From Candidatus Cloacimonadota bacterium (GTDB lineage Bacteria; Cloacimonadota; Cloacimonadia; Cloacimonadales; TCS61), in contig JAIPIH010000005.1 in assembly GCA_021734835.1 (NCBI GenBank), positions 1 to 64,000 of the forward strand: a DNA stretch of 64,000 bases, in the 5' to 3' direction. Below are positions 12,896 through 21,571 of this stretch, piece after piece. The position numbers and the translations under genes were made by a program. Positions within the stretch are counted from its first letter, which is position 1. Each line of letters starts with the position of its first letter. The notes beneath the pieces are model-generated. The model was not told the origin of the DNA. It was given only the letters and a program-made list of their open reading frames with translations, and made no database searches.

Positions 12896-14200
12896 TCAAT
12901 CTTCCGCAAGCAAGTCGGGATACAAAGGAAAATTGGCGCAGAAAGTTCGTACTTCATTTTTTATCTCAGCTAATTTCTCTTCATTTTCATGATCAGAAAA
13001 AACACGATAGATAAACTCTGCAATTGTTCCCATATCTTTTTCTTTCATTCCCCTGGTTGTTACGGCTGGGGTTCCCAAACGAATTCCGGAAGCTACAAAA
13101 GGTGGTCTTGTATCAAAAGGAACGGTGTTTTTATTAGCCGTAATTCCAGCTTTATCTAAAGCACCTTCCATTTTCTTTCCACTTGGGAATTCACTATCTT
13201 TGTCGCCGAGATCTAAAAGCATAAGATGTGTATCTGTACCACCTGATACCAAACGGAAACTCCTGGCTTCCAATTCTTTTGCCAGTGCATTTGCATTTTT
13301 AATGATCTGAGCTTGATAAACTTTGAAATCATCCTGTAATGCTTCCTTAAAGGCTACGGCTTTAGCAGCAATAATATGTTCAAGAGGACCGCCCTGAATT
13401 CCGGGGAAGACTTCTCTATCAACTTCTTTGGCATATTTTTCTTTGCAGAGTATCATTCCACCTCGCGGGCCACGGAGAGTTTTATGAGTAGTTGTTGTAA
13501 CGATATCAGCGTATGGTATTGGATTCTGATGTTTTCCAGCAGCGACTAATCCAGCAATGTGTGCCATATCTACAAATAATGATGCTCCAACTTCATCGGC
13601 AATAGCACGAAATTTTTCGAAGTCAATTTTTCTGGGATAAGCACTAGCTCCTGTCAATATCATTTTTGGTTTATGTTTTTTAGTTAATTGTCTTATTTCT
13701 TCATAATCAAATTGCTCTGTGTTCTTCTTAACGCCGTAGGGTACAATATTATATAATCTACCGGAAAAACTAAGTGAATGACCGTGGGTTAAATGCCCTC
13801 CATGAGAGAGTTCTAAACTTAAAACAGTATCACCCGGTTTTACCAAGCTAAAATAAGCTGCCATATTTGCCTGAGAGCCGGAGTGAGGTTGAACATTTAC
13901 ATGGTCGGCACCGTATAATTTTTTTGCTCTTTCAATCGCCAGTTTTTCTACTTCGTCTACCCATTCACACCCGCCATAATATCTACCATAAAGTTTATAT
14001 TTCAGTTTTCCGGTTTTCTTACTATATCTATAGGGATAACCTTCGGCATACTTATTTGTAAGAACAGAACCAGCAGCTTCCAACACGCTTCTGGAAACAA
14101 AATTTTCTGAAGCTATCAGTTCCAGGTTTTCAGTTTGGCGCTTTAATTCTTTATACATTGCTTCATATAATTCTGGATCAGATCTCTTAATAAATTTCAT
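12896..14200 (-). CDS. glyA: serine hydroxymethyltransferase
   Basis: PLP enzyme interconverting serine and glycine with tetrahydrofolate, the main one-carbon source. Visible are [20 protein letters not shown], the PLP lysine in [15 protein letters not shown], and the C-terminal [10 protein letters not shown]. At 434 aa it is about 15 residues longer than usual: residues about 57-72 ([16 protein letters not shown]) replace the normal GK in EGYPGKRYYGG. ATG 14200 follows the rpiB stop directly, with an AAGGAG site inside rpiB, so it is the third gene of a Ptb-rpiB-glyA operon and has its own terminator. Confidence 0.97.
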   Translation of the reverse strand: MKFIKRSDPELYEAMYKELKRQTENLELIASENFVSRSVLEAAGSVLTNKYAEGYPYRYSKKTGKLKYKLYGRYYGGCEWVDEVEKLAIERAKKLYGADHVNVQPHSGSQANMAAYFSLVKPGDTVLSLELSHGGHLTHGHSLSFSGRLYNIVPYGVKKNTEQFDYEEIRQLTKKHKPKMILTGASAYPRKIDFEKFRAIADEVGASLFVDMAHIAGLVAAGKHQNPIPYADIVTTTTHKTLRGPRGGMILCKEKYAKEVDREVFPGIQGGPLEHIIAAKAVAFKEALQDDFKVYQAQIIKNANALAKELEARSFRLVSGGTDTHLMLLDLGDKDSEFPSGKKMEGALDKAGITANKNTVPFDTRPPFVASGIRLGTPAVTTRGMKEKDMGTIAEFIYRVFSDHENEEKLAEIKNEVRTFCANFPLYPDLLAED

Positions 14201-14641
14201 TTATAAATTCTCCTTTTCAAATTTTAAAATTTTATTTACTCTTCTGGAGTGACGTCCTCCTGCAAAATCAGTTTTTAACCATACTTTGATTATATCTTTT
14301 GCCAGATATTCGGAAATAAATCTTCCGGATAAGACCAGAATATTGGCATCATTATGCAATCTTGACAGTTCAGCAAATTGTTGTGTCTGGCAGAGAGCAG
14401 CTCTGATTCCGGGAACTTTATTTGCAGTTATACTCATTCCTATTCCACTTCCGCAGATCAGGATACCTTTTTCACACTCTCCTTGTGCTACCGCTGTAGC
14501 TGCTTTAAATCCGGTGTCCGGATAATCCATTGGATCAGGATCTTCAGGACCAAAATCGATGAATTGTAATTTCGGTATCATTTTTTTAAGTTTTTCTTTC
14601 ATTTCAAAACCAGCATGATCTGAGGCAATAGCTATTTTCAT
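14201..14641 (-). CDS. rpiB: ribose 5-phosphate isomerase B
   Basis: Interconverts ribose 5-phosphate and ribulose 5-phosphate. It has the RpiB/LacAB signature MKIAIASDHAGFEMKE, the conserved GILICGSGIGMSITANK with the catalytic Cys, and a C-terminal GRHSRRV. The track begins at a GTG (14647) whose G is part of the GAGGAG SD; ATG 14641 is 5 bases after that SD and 2 bases after the upstream stop, so 146 aa is preferred. RpiB beside glyA is a common bacterial arrangement. Confidence 0.95.
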   Translation of the reverse strand: MKIAIASDHAGFEMKEKLKKMIPKLQFIDFGPEDPDPMDYPDTGFKAATAVAQGECEKGILICGSGIGMSITANKVPGIRAALCQTQQFAELSRLHNDANILVLSGRFISEYLAKDIIKVWLKTDFAGGRHSRRVNKILKFEKENL

Positions 14642-14643
14642 GA

Positions 14644-15573
14644 TCACTCCTCTATCTCTGTTTCATCTTTGTTTGCCATTAAACATGCAAAGGCGAGTGA
14701 ATATAATTTATTCTCTAAACTATCAGTCCGAGATGAAAGTGTTGTAGGGATTTTTGTACCCACAATATAAGTAACCATCCTGGCTTGAGCAAAATAGGTT
14801 AATGATTTATAAAAAACATTAGCTACCTCGAGAAATGGAAAGACTAGGCAATCTGCATTTCCCTGAACACAACTTGTAACACCTTTATATTTTAGACTTT
14901 CCGGATCTATTGATAGATCAATTGAAAGAGGTCCGTCAATATCGGCATTTTTAATCTGATTCCGATCAGCCATTTTGGAAATAAATGCTCCGTCAACAGC
15001 TGAAGGGATTTTTGGATTTGTTTTTTCGGAAAATGAAATAATTGATACTTTTGGTCTTTTTATTCCAATTTTTCTTGCGATTTGAATTGCATAATTTGTC
15101 ATCGCGATCTTTTGATCAATATTTGGTCTTGGAATGAAGGCAGCATCGGTAAATATGAGCAGTTTATGATAATTTGGTATTTCTGCGATTGAAATATGTG
15201 ATAAAGTTGCATTCGGTATCATAATGCCATTTTCTTTATCTATAATGCATCTCAGCAGTTTATCAGTTGAGATCAAACCTTTCATCAAGACGTCACCTTT
15301 TCCGTTGTTTAAAACTGTTAGTGCTCTCTTTCCTGATTTTATCTCATCCGGTTCATGTATGATCTCATAAATTCGTGGATCTATATTGTGCTTCTTGCAG
15401 TTAGATTTAATAACTTCTCGATCTCCGATAAGAATAAAATCTGCAAATTTTAAATCTATTGCTTTTTTGGTAGCTAATATTGTTAACTCATCCTGTCCAT
15501 AGGCTACAACAACAGTTTTTTTGGGTTTTGTCCTGACAAGTTTGATCAACTGGTCTAACTTAGTAATCGCCAT
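14644..15573 (-). CDS. phosphate acetyl/butyryltransferase family enzyme (Ptb-like)
   Basis: Exchanges CoA and phosphate on short acyl groups. The family is recognised from GDVLMKGLISTDKLLRCI, the HISIAEIPNYHKLLIFTDAAF block and the C-terminal YFAQARMVTYIVGTK. Its 309 aa match phosphotransbutyrylase rather than the longer Pta. No acyl kinase lies nearby, so the direction of flux cannot be read; butyryl or branched acyl-CoA substrates are as likely as acetyl-CoA. It is the first gene of the Ptb-rpiB-glyA operon, and rpiB starts 2 bases after its stop. Confidence 0.85.
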   Translation of the reverse strand: MAITKLDQLIKLVRTKPKKTVVVAYGQDELTILATKKAIDLKFADFILIGDREVIKSNCKKHNIDPRIYEIIHEPDEIKSGKRALTVLNNGKGDVLMKGLISTDKLLRCIIDKENGIMIPNATLSHISIAEIPNYHKLLIFTDAAFIPRPNIDQKIAMTNYAIQIARKIGIKRPKVSIISFSEKTNPKIPSAVDGAFISKMADRNQIKNADIDGPLSIDLSIDPESLKYKGVTSCVQGNADCLVFPFLEVANVFYKSLTYFAQARMVTYIVGTKIPTTLSSRTDSLENKLYSLAFACLMANKDETEIEE

Positions 15574-15714
15574 TGTTCCTCCGAAATTTTTTATTACTAA
15601 AATAGAATTTTGTTTAAAATGTCAAGAAATTACAGAATATATTAAAGTATTGAAATTTTACAAATCTAAGATTGATCGATCAATGAAGCTAAATATTCTG
15701 TTGAGTAAAAATAA

Positions 15715-15741
15715 AAAAGGGGTTTTTTAAAAAACCCCTTT
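15715..15741 (-). terminator. terminator of the MFS gene
   Basis: AAAGGGGTTTTTT/AAAAAACCCCTTT is a fully palindromic 13-bp stem, followed on the minus strand by further T residues. It ends the MFS transcript 17 bases after the stop; the symmetry could allow action in both directions. Confidence 0.88.
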
Positions 15742-15757
15742 CCTGAGAATTTAAAAC

Positions 15758-17014
15758 TTAAACTTTTTGAGCTTTTGGTGGTTTAACACCCATAATTATA
15801 GCAGCAGCGAATAAACAAAGTATACCGCAAATTATAAATGCCAGGGAAAAATTATTCATATCTCCCAGTTTGCCTCCCAATATCGGACCAAAGATACCGC
15901 CGATTCCATATGCGAGGAAAACCCAACCGTAATTCTGGCCTATATATTTAGTACCAAAAGTTTCTGCAGTAATTGTAGGAAAGAGAGCAAAGTTCCCGCC
16001 AAAATTAAATCCGATCAAAGCTGCTCCTAAATATAGTAGAGCCGGTGTTCCCGCTATCCATTGGAATAAGATCACAAAAATACCCTGAGTTGTCATCATA
16101 ACAACTATGGATTTTTTTCTTCCAAGTTTGTCACTGACAGCACCCCAAACAATTCGGCCAAGACCATTTGCCAAAGAGAAAAAAACTGCCATCGCAGTGC
16201 CGGCAATTCCAGAAGCGACAATTTCAGAGTAACCATTTGCCATCAAAGCCTGCATAGGAAATAGTTTCATCAATCCAATGCTCATCAATCCAGCACTTGC
16301 TCCGAAAGCAAATGTGAAAAGGATCATATAAAATTGTGGTGTTTTAAGCATTTGTCCGCTTTTCAGCTGACTTTTAGTATCATCGAATTTCTTCTCTTTT
16401 TCACTTTGAACCCAGCCGGTTGGTTTCCAACCTTCGGGAGGATAAACCATCCACAGACTGCCAATGAAAACAGCCAGAAAAAACACAATTCCGTAAATTG
16501 TAAATGTTGTACTAAGCCCTAAGTTTTCGATCAAAGCTCCCCATGTTCCTGCAAGTTTCACCCATAACAAAGCTCCAAAACCAAAGCCTGCAACTGCTAA
16601 ACCTGTGATAAGACCTTTTTTATCCGGAAACCATCTCATTCCAACTGCTATTGGAACAACATAGGCTAAGCCGATTCCCGAGCCGCCAATAACTCCTACG
16701 AAAAAGAATATCGGCCAGAAATTAGTTCCACCAAAAAGTCCAGCTAATAAGTAGCCGAGGCCTAACACAATGCCACCTGACATGGCAAGCTTTTTCGGAC
16801 CGAGCTTGGGCATCAGCCTTCCAGCTATTACCATAACAATTGCAAACAAAGCTAAACCTGCTGCAAAAACAGCTTGTGTTTGGGTTTTTGTCCAACCGGC
16901 ATCAACTAACGGTTTTGTGAATACTGACCAGGCGTAGATAGCTCCTAAGCAAAGTTGTATTAAAATTGCTCCAACTACAACAAGGTTCCTATTCATAACT
17001 TTTTTTCCAGTCAT
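15758..17014 (-). CDS. MFS transporter, oxalate/formate antiporter (OFA) family
   Basis: A 12-helix major facilitator. The N-terminus IQLCLGAIYAWSVFTKPLVDAGW is the OFA signature, GRLMPKLGPKK is the MFS loop 2-3 motif, and GAVSDKLGRKKSIVVMM is its second-half copy. The 418-aa length is typical. OFA members carry small carboxylates (oxalate, formate, lactate, pyruvate). The gene lies just downstream of acs, so acetate or another monocarboxylate is a reasonable guess but cannot be read from sequence. AAGGAG is 5 bases before ATG, and an acs terminator hairpin sits directly upstream of that SD. Confidence 0.9.
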   Translation of the reverse strand: MTGKKVMNRNLVVVGAILIQLCLGAIYAWSVFTKPLVDAGWTKTQTQAVFAAGLALFAIVMVIAGRLMPKLGPKKLAMSGGIVLGLGYLLAGLFGGTNFWPIFFFVGVIGGSGIGLAYVVPIAVGMRWFPDKKGLITGLAVAGFGFGALLWVKLAGTWGALIENLGLSTTFTIYGIVFFLAVFIGSLWMVYPPEGWKPTGWVQSEKEKKFDDTKSQLKSGQMLKTPQFYMILFTFAFGASAGLMSIGLMKLFPMQALMANGYSEIVASGIAGTAMAVFFSLANGLGRIVWGAVSDKLGRKKSIVVMMTTQGIFVILFQWIAGTPALLYLGAALIGFNFGGNFALFPTITAETFGTKYIGQNYGWVFLAYGIGGIFGPILGGKLGDMNNFSLAFIICGILCLFAAAIIMGVKPPKAQKV

Positions 17015-17028
17015 ATTGACTCCTTCTC

Positions 17029-17058
17029 AAAAAAAGCCGGAACTTATTAGTCCCGGCT
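17029..17058 (-). terminator. acs terminator or attenuator before the MFS gene
   Basis: On the minus strand AGCCGG-(12-base loop)-CCGGCT is followed by seven T and, directly after, by the AAGGAG SD of the MFS gene. It should end most acs transcripts and make MFS expression depend on readthrough or an internal promoter. Confidence 0.7.
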
Positions 17059-17075
17059 AGTTTTAATTAATTCAC

Positions 17076-19061
17076 TTATTTTATCAATTTTCTATCTTGT
17101 ATAAGTTTCTCAACAACACTTGGATCTGCCAGAGTTGTAATGTCGCCGAGATTGCCTGTATCTTTTTCTGCGATTTTACGCAAAATTCTTCTCATGATCT
17201 TACCTGATCTTGTTTTTGGAAGAGATGGAGCCCATTGGATAGCTTCCGGAGTTGCTATGGGACCGATTTCAGATCTAACGTGCTTGATCAGTTCTTTTTT
17301 TAGTTCTTCTGTTTCTTCCACGCCACCTACGAGAGTAACGTAAGCGTATAACCCCTGTCCCTTTACTTCATGAGGAACTGGTGTTACAGCAGCTTCTGCG
17401 ACTGCATGGTGACTAACAAGTGCACTTTCTACTTCTGCTGTTCCAATCCTGTGACCAGAAACATTAACAACATCATCAATTCTTCCCATTAACCAGTAAT
17501 CACCGTCATTATCAACACGGCAACCATCGCCGGCAAAATAAGTATCGTTGTACATGGTGAAATATGTGTCGATGAATCTATCGTGATCACCCCACATAGT
17601 TCTCATCATTCCCGGCCAAGGTTTTTTAATACATAGTTTACCACCTTCGTTACGGTCACATTCTGAAGCGTCATCTCTTAATATCACAGGTTCAACACCG
17701 AAGAATGGTCTTCCGGCGCTTCCCGGCTTCAGAGTATGAGCACCAGGGAGTGGTGTGATCATAAATCCACCAGTTTCTGTTTGCCACCAAGTATCAACGA
17801 TTGGGCAATTGCCATGTCCAACCTTTTCATAATACCACATCCAGGCTTCAGGATTGATAGGTTCACCAACAGAACCTAAAATCCTTAATGAATCCAGTTT
17901 ATATTTTTCTACCCACTCAACGCCTAATCTCATCAAAGCTCTGATAGCTGTAGGTGCTGTGTAGAAGACAGTGATTTTGAACTTATCAACAATCTGCCAG
18001 AAGCGACCGGCATCAGGATAAGTAGGTACACCTTCGAACATAACAGAAGTTGAACCATTGGCCAAAGGACCATACACAATATAACTATGTCCAGTTACCC
18101 AACCAATATCAGCAGTACACCAATAAACATCATCTTCGTGAATATTGAATACATATTTATGAGTAAGAGTTGTGTGCATCAAATATCCGGCAGTTGTGTG
18201 AACAACGCCTTTTGGTTTGCCTGTGGAACCTGAAGTATAAAGTATGAAAAGAGGATCTTCAGCTTTCATGGGAACTGCTTCACATACTTCATCTGCTTTT
18301 TCCATTAGATCATGATACCAAAAATCTCTTCCCGGTTCCATATGACATTTTTCATTATTTACTTTAGTAACAACAACACTCTCAATTGAAGGTGTATCTT
18401 TAAGAGCTTGGTCAGAAATATCTTTTAAACGAATATGCTTTCCAGCTCTATTAGAAACATTCGAAGTTATAAGCATTTTACAATCAGAATCATTAACTCT
18501 ACCACGGATAGCATCAGCGCTAAAACCACCAAAAATGATAGAATGGATAGCACCAATTCTTGTGCAGGCAAGCATTACGATTGTAAGTTCCGGAACCATA
18601 GGCATGTAGATAGCAACACGATCACCTTTTTGAATTCCTTTTGATTTAAGAACATTAGCAAATTTGCTCACTTCAGTATGAAGCTCTTTGTAGGTATATT
18701 TTTTAACTTCATTTTCAGCTTCACCTTGCCATAAGATTGCAGTTTTGTTTTCAGTAGGTGTTCCCAAATGTCTATCAAGACAGTTGTAACTCACATTGAG
18801 TTCACCATCTTCAAACCAGGAATGTTCAATCAGCCGATTTTTTGTATCCCAATTATACTTGAGACTTTTTGTTGGTTTTTTGAACCAGTGTAAAGATTTT
18901 GCTTGTTCTAACCAAAATCCATCAGGATCTTTGATCGATTTTTCCCACATTTCTTGATACTGCTTTTCAGACGTGATGTAAGCATTTTTTTGTAGTTCAG
19001 CTGGTGGTGGGAATGTTTTACCTTCTTGCGCTAACGAAGTGATTGTTTTTTTTTCGGACAT
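17076..19061 (-). CDS. acs: acetyl-CoA synthetase (AMP-forming)
   Basis: Activates acetate to acetyl-CoA via acetyl-AMP. The core adenylation motif is ILYTSGSTGKPKGVVHT; other family blocks are IFGGFSADAIRGR, VDTWWQTETGGF and the hinge region DDVVNVSGHRIGTAEVE. The C-terminal lysine lies in LPKTRSGKIMRR, the motif acetylated in enteric homologues. At 661 aa it is full length, with a strong AAGGAGG SD. In an anaerobe with AOR and Ptb-like enzymes it may assimilate acetate or run with reversible acetate metabolism. Confidence 0.97.
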   Translation of the reverse strand: MSEKKTITSLAQEGKTFPPPAELQKNAYITSEKQYQEMWEKSIKDPDGFWLEQAKSLHWFKKPTKSLKYNWDTKNRLIEHSWFEDGELNVSYNCLDRHLGTPTENKTAILWQGEAENEVKKYTYKELHTEVSKFANVLKSKGIQKGDRVAIYMPMVPELTIVMLACTRIGAIHSIIFGGFSADAIRGRVNDSDCKMLITSNVSNRAGKHIRLKDISDQALKDTPSIESVVVTKVNNEKCHMEPGRDFWYHDLMEKADEVCEAVPMKAEDPLFILYTSGSTGKPKGVVHTTAGYLMHTTLTHKYVFNIHEDDVYWCTADIGWVTGHSYIVYGPLANGSTSVMFEGVPTYPDAGRFWQIVDKFKITVFYTAPTAIRALMRLGVEWVEKYKLDSLRILGSVGEPINPEAWMWYYEKVGHGNCPIVDTWWQTETGGFMITPLPGAHTLKPGSAGRPFFGVEPVILRDDASECDRNEGGKLCIKKPWPGMMRTMWGDHDRFIDTYFTMYNDTYFAGDGCRVDNDGDYWLMGRIDDVVNVSGHRIGTAEVESALVSHHAVAEAAVTPVPHEVKGQGLYAYVTLVGGVEETEELKKELIKHVRSEIGPIATPEAIQWAPSLPKTRSGKIMRRILRKIAEKDTGNLGDITTLADPSVVEKLIQDRKLIK

Positions 19062-19319
19062 ATTATATTTCCTCCTTTTTTTAATAAATAATTATGTTCA
19101 AATCTTATACTAATAATGATAAGTCAAGTGTTTTCTATATTTTTTCTATCCTTGAGATTCCTTGGCTAATCTATAAACTTATTAGTCATTTGTTGTGTCC
19201 TAAAATTATAAATTTATTTATCGAACTTGAACATTTTTCTTGCAAAAAGATTACAATTACAAAATCTGACATGAATTATATGAAAGAGGTAATTAATAAT
19301 ATTAATGTATGGAGATAAA
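19062..19319. other. intergenic region between divergent acs and ndk
   Basis: AT-rich divergent promoter region. A TTGACT lies about 60-70 bases upstream of acs but no convincing -10 is at 17 bases. The 74-aa ORF at 19094 has no SD and no protein-like character and is not called. Confidence 0.5.
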
Positions 19320-19721
19320 ATGAAACAAGATACTTTACTTTTGATCAAACCCAATTCAACCAAGAAGAATCAGATTGGCGAGATCTTACAAATTGTTGAA
19401 AAGAATGGCTTTACAATTGAGAGACTTAAAATGTTCGAGATGGATAGTGATCTAGCGGATGCTTTTTACGTAGAACATTTGAGCAAAGGATTTTATGAAG
19501 AATTGAGCGAATTTATGCGTTCAGGCAGGATTGTTGCTGCTATGCTGAACCGGGAAGAGGCTGTTGCAAAGTTACGTGAACTTGTAGGAGATACAGATAG
19601 TACTAAGGCTGCACTTGGTACTATTCGAGCTATGTACGGTAAGTCTAAAGGTGAAAATGCTGTCCATGCTTCAGACAGTATCAAAAGCGCAAAAAGGGAA
19701 ATAGAATTAATTTTTAAATAA
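19320..19721 (+). CDS. ndk: nucleoside diphosphate kinase
   Basis: Transfers the gamma phosphate between nucleoside triphosphates through a phospho-His. The protein starts TLLLIKPNS (the usual KP motif), contains ALGTIRAMYG, and has the active-site His116 in NAVHASDSIKSAKRE. The length of 133 aa is within the normal 130-150. The track starts at ATG 19305, but ATGTATGGAG holds the SD; ATG 19320, 6 bases after GGAG, is the better start. Confidence 0.95.
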   Translation: MKQDTLLLIKPNSTKKNQIGEILQIVEKNGFTIERLKMFEMDSDLADAFYVEHLSKGFYEELSEFMRSGRIVAAMLNREEAVAKLRELVGDTDSTKAALGTIRAMYGKSKGENAVHASDSIKSAKREIELIFK

Positions 19722-19731
19722 TTATTATAGG

Positions 19732-19770
19732 TCAATTGCGGATTAAAAAGAATTCGCAATTGATTATTCT
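19732..19770 (+). terminator. terminator between convergent ndk and aminotransferase
   Basis: TCAATTGCG/CGCAATTGA is a perfect 9-bp stem with a 14-base loop, followed by TTATTCTTT. It overlaps the 3' end of the convergent aminotransferase gene. The T-tract is imperfect. Confidence 0.6.
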
Positions 19771-20963
19771 TTCCTGATTTTTTTATATTCTTCAAGACCT
19801 TTGCGGAAAATCAACATTGCTCTTTTTAGGTCATTCACATTTAATATGTATGCAATTCTAATCTCATCTTTACCTAAATTTGTTGTAGTATAAAATCCTT
19901 GTGCAGGAGCTACCATCACGGTTTCATTTTCATAAGAAAACTTCTCCAGCATCCAGCGTGTGAAATCCTCTGAATCTTTTATTGGCAGTTTAGCAATTAT
20001 ATAGAAAGCCCCGGTTGGTTTAACACAGATTATGTCATCAATTTTCTGTAACTCTGAGAAAACTAAATTTCTTCTTTCATTGTATTCTGCCAGAATATCT
20101 TTAAAATATTCTTCTTCAATGTCGATAGCCGCATTTGCGGCTAATTGGTCTATTGTTGGAGGACACAAACGTGCTTGCGCAAATTTGATGACAGATGCTA
20201 TTAGTTTTTTATTTCTGGAGATCAGGCATCCAATTCTGGCTCCGCAAGCACTGTAACGCTTTGAAATACTATCTACCATGATCGCCTGATCTTTTAATCC
20301 TTTAATATTCAAGATGCTTGTGTGTGAGCTGCCGTCATAAACAAATTCACGATAAACTTCATCTGAAATTATATAGAGATTGTTTTCTCTGGCAATCTTT
20401 GCTACTCTTTCAACCTCCGCACGGGAATATACTACGCCGGTAGGGTTGCCGGGGTTACATAATATAATCGCCTTCGTTTTAGCCGTTATCAGCTTTTTAA
20501 TGACATTACTATCAGGTAATTGAAAGCCATTCACAGCGAAGGTTGTAATTGGGATAATTTTCACTCCCGTCATTGTTGCAAAACCATTATAATTAGTGTA
20601 AAAAGGTTCAGGAATAAGTATTTCATCGCCATAATTACAAGTTGATAATAGTGCAAAAACGATTGCTTCTGAACCGGCAGTGGTCACGACAATATCATCT
20701 ACTTCCAACTCAATGTTATGCCTTTTATAATATCTCATCAGATTTTTCCTATAAAGATCTAACCCTTGTGAGGGACCATACGCAAGTATTTTAGATCCAA
20801 AATTTCGGTATTCATTTAAAATTTCTTTTGGTGTTTCGATATCTGGTTGTCCGATATTCAAATGGTAGATATCAATTCCTTTTTCCCTTGCTTTGTTTGC
20901 ATAGGGCATCAATTTTCTGATTGGTGATTCCTGAACATCAACTGCACGATTGGATAATTTCAT
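19764..20963 (-). CDS. PLP-dependent aminotransferase, class I/II (aspartate aminotransferase-like)
   Basis: Fold-type I aminotransferase. Visible are HLNIGQPDIETP, YGPSQGLDLYR, the substrate pocket NPGNPTGVVYS, YIISDEVYREFVYDG and the PLP lysine in SISKRYSACGARIGCLIS. At 399 aa it matches the AspC/PatA group. The amino donor cannot be assigned from sequence. It lies 2 bases after the DUF374 acyltransferase gene and is the last gene of the lpxB operon. Confidence 0.88.
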   Translation of the reverse strand: MKLSNRAVDVQESPIRKLMPYANKAREKGIDIYHLNIGQPDIETPKEILNEYRNFGSKILAYGPSQGLDLYRKNLMRYYKRHNIELEVDDIVVTTAGSEAIVFALLSTCNYGDEILIPEPFYTNYNGFATMTGVKIIPITTFAVNGFQLPDSNVIKKLITAKTKAIILCNPGNPTGVVYSRAEVERVAKIARENNLYIISDEVYREFVYDGSSHTSILNIKGLKDQAIMVDSISKRYSACGARIGCLISRNKKLIASVIKFAQARLCPPTIDQLAANAAIDIEEEYFKDILAEYNERRNLVFSELQKIDDIICVKPTGAFYIIAKLPIKDSEDFTRWMLEKFSYENETVMVAPAQGFYTTTNLGKDEIRIAYILNVNDLKRAMLIFRKGLEEYKKIRKE

Positions 20964-20965
20964 AA

Positions 20966-21571
20966 TTACCTCATTGAATTTTCTATTTTTAGCTCATCAA
21001 ATATATTTTGTAAAAGAGTTTTTTTATTTATTAGATCATTTTTTGTTTTAATATAAAATGGTTTGCCATAAGTTACATTAATTTTAGCAAAAAAATAGGG
21101 AAGTCTGAACTTATCCCAAGATTTGAAGGTTTTTTCTGCTGATACATCAACAGCTACCGTTATAATAGGAAGTTCTGTAGCATAGGCCAGAAAGAGAACA
21201 CCTTCTTTTATTTTCTCACTAGGACCGCGAGGTCCGTCTGGGGTGATGGCAATAGGATGATCTTTTGAGCGTTTGATGAGTTCTTTTGTCGCTTTGCTGC
21301 CCTTTCTACCTGAAGAACCGCGAGCAGTTTGATAACCAAGTAATTCAGCCGGACCGGAAATGAAGTCTCCATCCTTAGAAGAGGAGATCATAATGATAAT
21401 ATCCTGATTGCGATGTAAATACATTAAAGGAAGCATATTCCTATGCCAGAAAGCATAGATGACTTTTCCTTCCGGTTTTGGTGATCTCAAGTTGTATCTC
21501 CAGGTTAACCCCATGAGTTTCACCAAAAAAGCTCCGAAATATTTTGCCAGAAATAATAATATCTTATTCAT
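20966..21571 (-). CDS. DUF374 lysophospholipid acyltransferase-like protein
   Basis: A 201-aa membrane-associated protein of the DUF374 group, related to LPLAT acyltransferases. The family blocks are VIYAFWHRNMLPLMYL (H-containing acyl-transfer motif), SSSKDGDFI, ARGSSGRKG and ITPDGPRGPSEKIKEGV. An N-terminal hydrophobic stretch (ILLFLAKYFGAFLVKLMGL) could anchor it. It overlaps lpxB by 8 bases, so lipid A acylation or a related step is inferred. The family has no firmly established substrate here. Confidence 0.82.
   Translation of the reverse strand: MNKILLFLAKYFGAFLVKLMGLTWRYNLRSPKPEGKVIYAFWHRNMLPLMYLHRNQDIIIMISSSKDGDFISGPAELLGYQTARGSSGRKGSKATKELIKRSKDHPIAITPDGPRGPSEKIKEGVLFLAYATELPIITVAVDVSAEKTFKSWDKFRLPYFFAKINVTYGKPFYIKTKNDLINKKTLLQNIFDELKIENSMR

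Noticed and set aside
15715-15741. Perfect palindrome considered as a protein operator
   Set aside because: Position just after a stop, G/C core and T-run fit a terminator better.
19094-19318. 74-aa plus-strand ORF between acs and ndk
   Set aside because: No SD, low-complexity AT-rich composition and no protein-like pattern; it runs into the ndk SD.
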